From assembly GCA_903837605.1 (NCBI GenBank), contig CAILVF010000001.1:1-64000 (forward strand): a stretch of 64,000 nucleotides of DNA. The letters are read 5' to 3'. Positions 62,031 through 64,000 of the stretch are shown in pieces. Source of the DNA: an uncultured Bacteroidales bacterium (GTDB taxonomy: Bacteria > Bacteroidota > Bacteroidia > Bacteroidales > FEN-979). Positions within the stretch are counted from its first letter, which is position 1. Each line of letters starts with the position of its first letter. The position numbers and the translations under genes were made by a program. The notes under the pieces are model-generated. The model did no database searches and was not told where the DNA came from. It saw nothing but the letters and a program-made list of their open reading frames with translations.

Positions 62031-62453
62031 ATGAAAAAGATCCTGATCATCAACGGGCCCAACCTGAACCTGCTTGGTAAACGTGAAACTTCAGTTTACG
62101 GTAATAAGAAATTTGAAGATTACCTTAAAACACTTAAACCGGTATTCCCCGATGCGGCTATTTCTTATTTCCAGAGCAATATTGAAGGTGAAATTATCGA
62201 TGCCCTGCAAAAGGCCGACGGGAAATATGCGGGTGTTATCCTGAACGCCGGGGGGTATACCCATACATCGGTGGCCATCGGGGACGCAGTAAAGGCGATC
62301 TCTGTTCCTGTTATCGAGGTACATATTTCAAACGTGTATGCAAGGGAACCATTCAGGCATGTTTCCTGCATTGCAGCTGCAGCAAAAGGAGTGATCAGCG
62401 GTTTTGGGCTGGATTCATACAGGCTGGCAATGGAAAGCCTGCTTTACGCTTAA
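62031..62453 (+). CDS. aroQ: 3-dehydroquinate dehydratase, type II
   Basis: The 140-residue type II dehydroquinase of the shikimate pathway has ILIINGPNLNLLGKRE with the catalytic Tyr (VYG) nearby, FQSNIEGEIIDALQ, LNAGGYTHTSVAIGDA and VEVHISNVYAREPFRH (catalytic His). The ATG at 62031 is five bases after a TATATTTG promoter element, so the mRNA is probably leaderless. It overlaps the convergent glycosyltransferase by four bases. Confidence 0.95.
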   Translation: MKKILIINGPNLNLLGKRETSVYGNKKFEDYLKTLKPVFPDAAISYFQSNIEGEIIDALQKADGKYAGVILNAGGYTHTSVAIGDAVKAISVPVIEVHISNVYAREPFRHVSCIAAAAKGVISGFGLDSYRLAMESLLYA

Positions 62454-63469
62454 TTTTTAAACCTGGAAGGTTTTAGCTGGGAGAATTTCTTTTTTCTCAG
62501 GATGAAATAATCAAATACAAGGCTTCCCTTGTAGATATTTCTGACCGATCCCTGTTTTATTGATTTTCGTTTTTGCCTGGTTTTTGAAAGTGAGCGGTAA
62601 AAACTGAAATGGGCCCTGGCTACAGCCCAGAAATCTTTGAAACCTGCCTGGACAAGAAATTTCATGGCGGCAACGCCGTCAAGCAGGAGCCGTACCATAA
62701 AAACCCTGATAAGCCAGGATTCCGGCAGGTTCTTGTAAAGCAGTATGAAGTTATTCCTGAAATTGAGATAAGTCTTTCTCCATGAGATTTTCGGCAATGT
62801 TCCACCACCTATGTGGAAAACAGTGGAGTCGGGACAATACATTATTTTGTATCCGGCGTTGTTCATCCTCCAGCAAAAATCAATTTCTTCCATATGGGCA
62901 AAAAAATCCTCATCAAATCCGCCCAGTTCATGGTAAAGCTTTGATCTCACGAATAAGCAGGCTCCGGAGGCCCAGAAAATCTCGTGAACATCGTCGTATT
63001 GGCCGTGATCTTCCTCGATCTGAAGAAACATCCTGCCGCGGCAGAAGGGATACCCGTATTTGTCGATGAACCCACCGGCTGCACCGGCATATTCAAATTT
63101 CTTTGGCTCAAGATAGGACCTGATCTTGGGCTGGCATGCCCCTATCATTTCATCCTGGTCCATAATCTCTATAACCGGTTTTATCCAATTTTCGGTGACT
63201 TCAATATCTGAATTCAGAAGGATATAGTATTCCGCATCAACCTGGTTCAATGCAAGATTGTAACCACGGGCAAAACCGCCGTTTTCGGGATTGCTTATAA
63301 TTCTGATCTGCGGGAAGTTGTTTTCCAGGAAGCTGAGTGAGTCGTCGGTTGAAGCATTGTCTGCAACAATGACCCCGGTATCCGGTTCAATATGCTGCAT
63401 CAAAGCCGGAAGGAATTTCTCCAGAAATTTTTTCCCGTTCCAGTTAAGTATTACTACCGCGACTCGCAC
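62450..63469 (-). CDS. Glycosyltransferase family 2
   Basis: The 339-residue GT-A enzyme has VAVVILNWNGKKFLEKFL, VADNASTDDSL, NGGFARGYNLAL, LLNSDIEV (DxD-like) and FFAHMEEIDFCWRMNNAGY. It is similar to rhamnosyltransferase-like (WbbL) proteins of surface polysaccharide synthesis. Membrane association may come from a hydrophobic patch at about 255-285. Its acceptor is unknown. Confidence 0.92.
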   Translation of the reverse strand: MRVAVVILNWNGKKFLEKFLPALMQHIEPDTGVIVADNASTDDSLSFLENNFPQIRIISNPENGGFARGYNLALNQVDAEYYILLNSDIEVTENWIKPVIEIMDQDEMIGACQPKIRSYLEPKKFEYAGAAGGFIDKYGYPFCRGRMFLQIEEDHGQYDDVHEIFWASGACLFVRSKLYHELGGFDEDFFAHMEEIDFCWRMNNAGYKIMYCPDSTVFHIGGGTLPKISWRKTYLNFRNNFILLYKNLPESWLIRVFMVRLLLDGVAAMKFLVQAGFKDFWAVARAHFSFYRSLSKTRQKRKSIKQGSVRNIYKGSLVFDYFILRKKKFSQLKPSRFKN

Positions 63470-63504
63470 TCTGATAATGAAAAATAGTGTTCCAATTAAG
63501 GCCC

Positions 63505-63512
63505 AAAAATAA
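63505..63512 (-). promoter_or_regulatory. -7 element for the glycosyltransferase gene
   Basis: The minus strand reads TATTTTTG (TAnnTTTG), 35 bases upstream of the ATG at 63469. Confidence 0.5.
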
Positions 63513-63555
63513 GAATTAATCCTGAGCGGAAGAAAGAAATGACCTGCTTTGGCAA

Positions 63556-64000
63556 TTACTTACCAACATTGGTGGTGGGCAGATCCCAGGCATCTTCGGA
63601 GTAGTCACCCCAAACGCTTACTACCTGCGATTCACCGATGTCGACAGGGGAGTTCATTTTATTTCTTAAATCAACTTTCCATTTCGGATCATACTGCTCA
63701 CCGATGGCGTCGGAATGCAGCAGGATGAAATCGGCAGTCACCATATCAGGGGAATAAAAAACAAACCTTTTATTTCTCTGGCTGTTGTTCAGGGTATAAT
63801 ATTGCCATATTTCATATGGATAAGTATTCGGTTCTGCGTAATGGCCTTCCCTCGCATTTGGCGGACCATATTGAAGGAATACACGGCCGCGGTCGGTCTG
63901 GTAGCCTTTCTTTATTTTTGTAGCGAAATTGGCCTGGGCGGTGTTCACCTGGTTTTTGTATCCCAGCCATGCTTTTTCGGGTTCAGTTGCATTTCTTTGC
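63556..64000 (-). CDS. GWxTD-domain protein, C-terminal part (cut by window edge)
   Basis: The frame is open to the right edge of the window, so the N-terminus is outside. The visible 148 residues include FATKIKKGYQTDRGRVFLQYGPPN and PYEIWQYYTLNNSQRNKRFVFYSPD, as in the GWxTD family of secreted proteins found in Bacteroidota. The function is unknown. Its stop at 63556 is followed by the 63470-63555 intergenic region. Confidence 0.8.
   Translation of the reverse strand, partial: QRNATEPEKAWLGYKNQVNTAQANFATKIKKGYQTDRGRVFLQYGPPNAREGHYAEPNTYPYEIWQYYTLNNSQRNKRFVFYSPDMVTADFILLHSDAIGEQYDPKWKVDLRNKMNSPVDIGESQVVSVWGDYSEDAWDLPTTNVGK

Overview
The window comes from the chromosome of an anaerobic, fermentative Bacteroidota bacterium, most likely Bacteroidales-like. 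The support is promoter elements of the TAnnTTTG type, a long NusB, DUF3276, DUF4294, DUF5683 and DUF5723 proteins, a PorQ-type secretion protein, a GWxTD protein, a TPP-riboswitch-controlled TonB receptor and split transketolase. Genes are dense and mostly on the minus strand; there is no phage, IS element or CRISPR array.

Region 1 (1-12.1 kb): the left edge has the C-terminal part of an ECF sigma factor and a small ORF, then rplS. An apparent 11-gene minus-strand operon (12088 down to 1339) follows. In transcription order it encodes HydC-, HydB- and HydA-like subunits of a trimeric [FeFe]-hydrogenase, a fusion of a sensory [FeFe]-hydrogenase-like domain to a histidine kinase, a single-domain response regulator, a REC-kinase hybrid, the NADH/NAD+ sensor Rex, RibF, a metallo-beta-lactamase-fold hydrolase and TrmD. 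Divergently (12310-15372) lie a second hydrogenase-like sensor, ending in a PAS domain, and a SpoIIE-type PP2C phosphatase.

Region 2 (15.4-30.7 kb): a second hydrogenase operon (hndB-hydB-hydA-hydC order, bifurcating-type architecture), a propeller-type sensor kinase, an OmpR-type two-component pair with a divergent secreted protein, and a third hydrogenase operon (hydC-hydB-hydA) with a stripped-down HydB. All three hydrogenase promoters have palindromes resembling Rex operators (12196-12230, 19867-19884, 30774-30791), so the window reads as an H2/NADH-sensing regulatory hub. No hydE, hydF or hydG maturase gene lies inside it.

Region 3 (30.9-64 kb): mostly housekeeping. It contains truA; a ten-gene operon parA-parB-DUF5683-dapB-lepB-hypothetical-ftsK-lolA-transketolase N and C; DUF3276; nusB; porQ; recF; a DUF721 protein; E2-exonuclease-FAH hydrolase; tRNA-Leu-tig-clpP-clpX-DUF4294-glycosyltransferase; a DUF5723 protein; an ABC permease; tRNA-His; a thioredoxin; smpB; a TonB receptor with a TPP riboswitch; aroQ; a glycosyltransferase; and a GWxTD protein cut by the right edge.

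The main non-genic structures are a family of short-word tandem arrays that begin just after stop codons, mostly inside operons; a perfect 25-bp inverted repeat that appears to form two mirror-image promoters between the TPP riboswitch and aroQ; and four helically phased TTAAC repeats in front of a two-component kinase.
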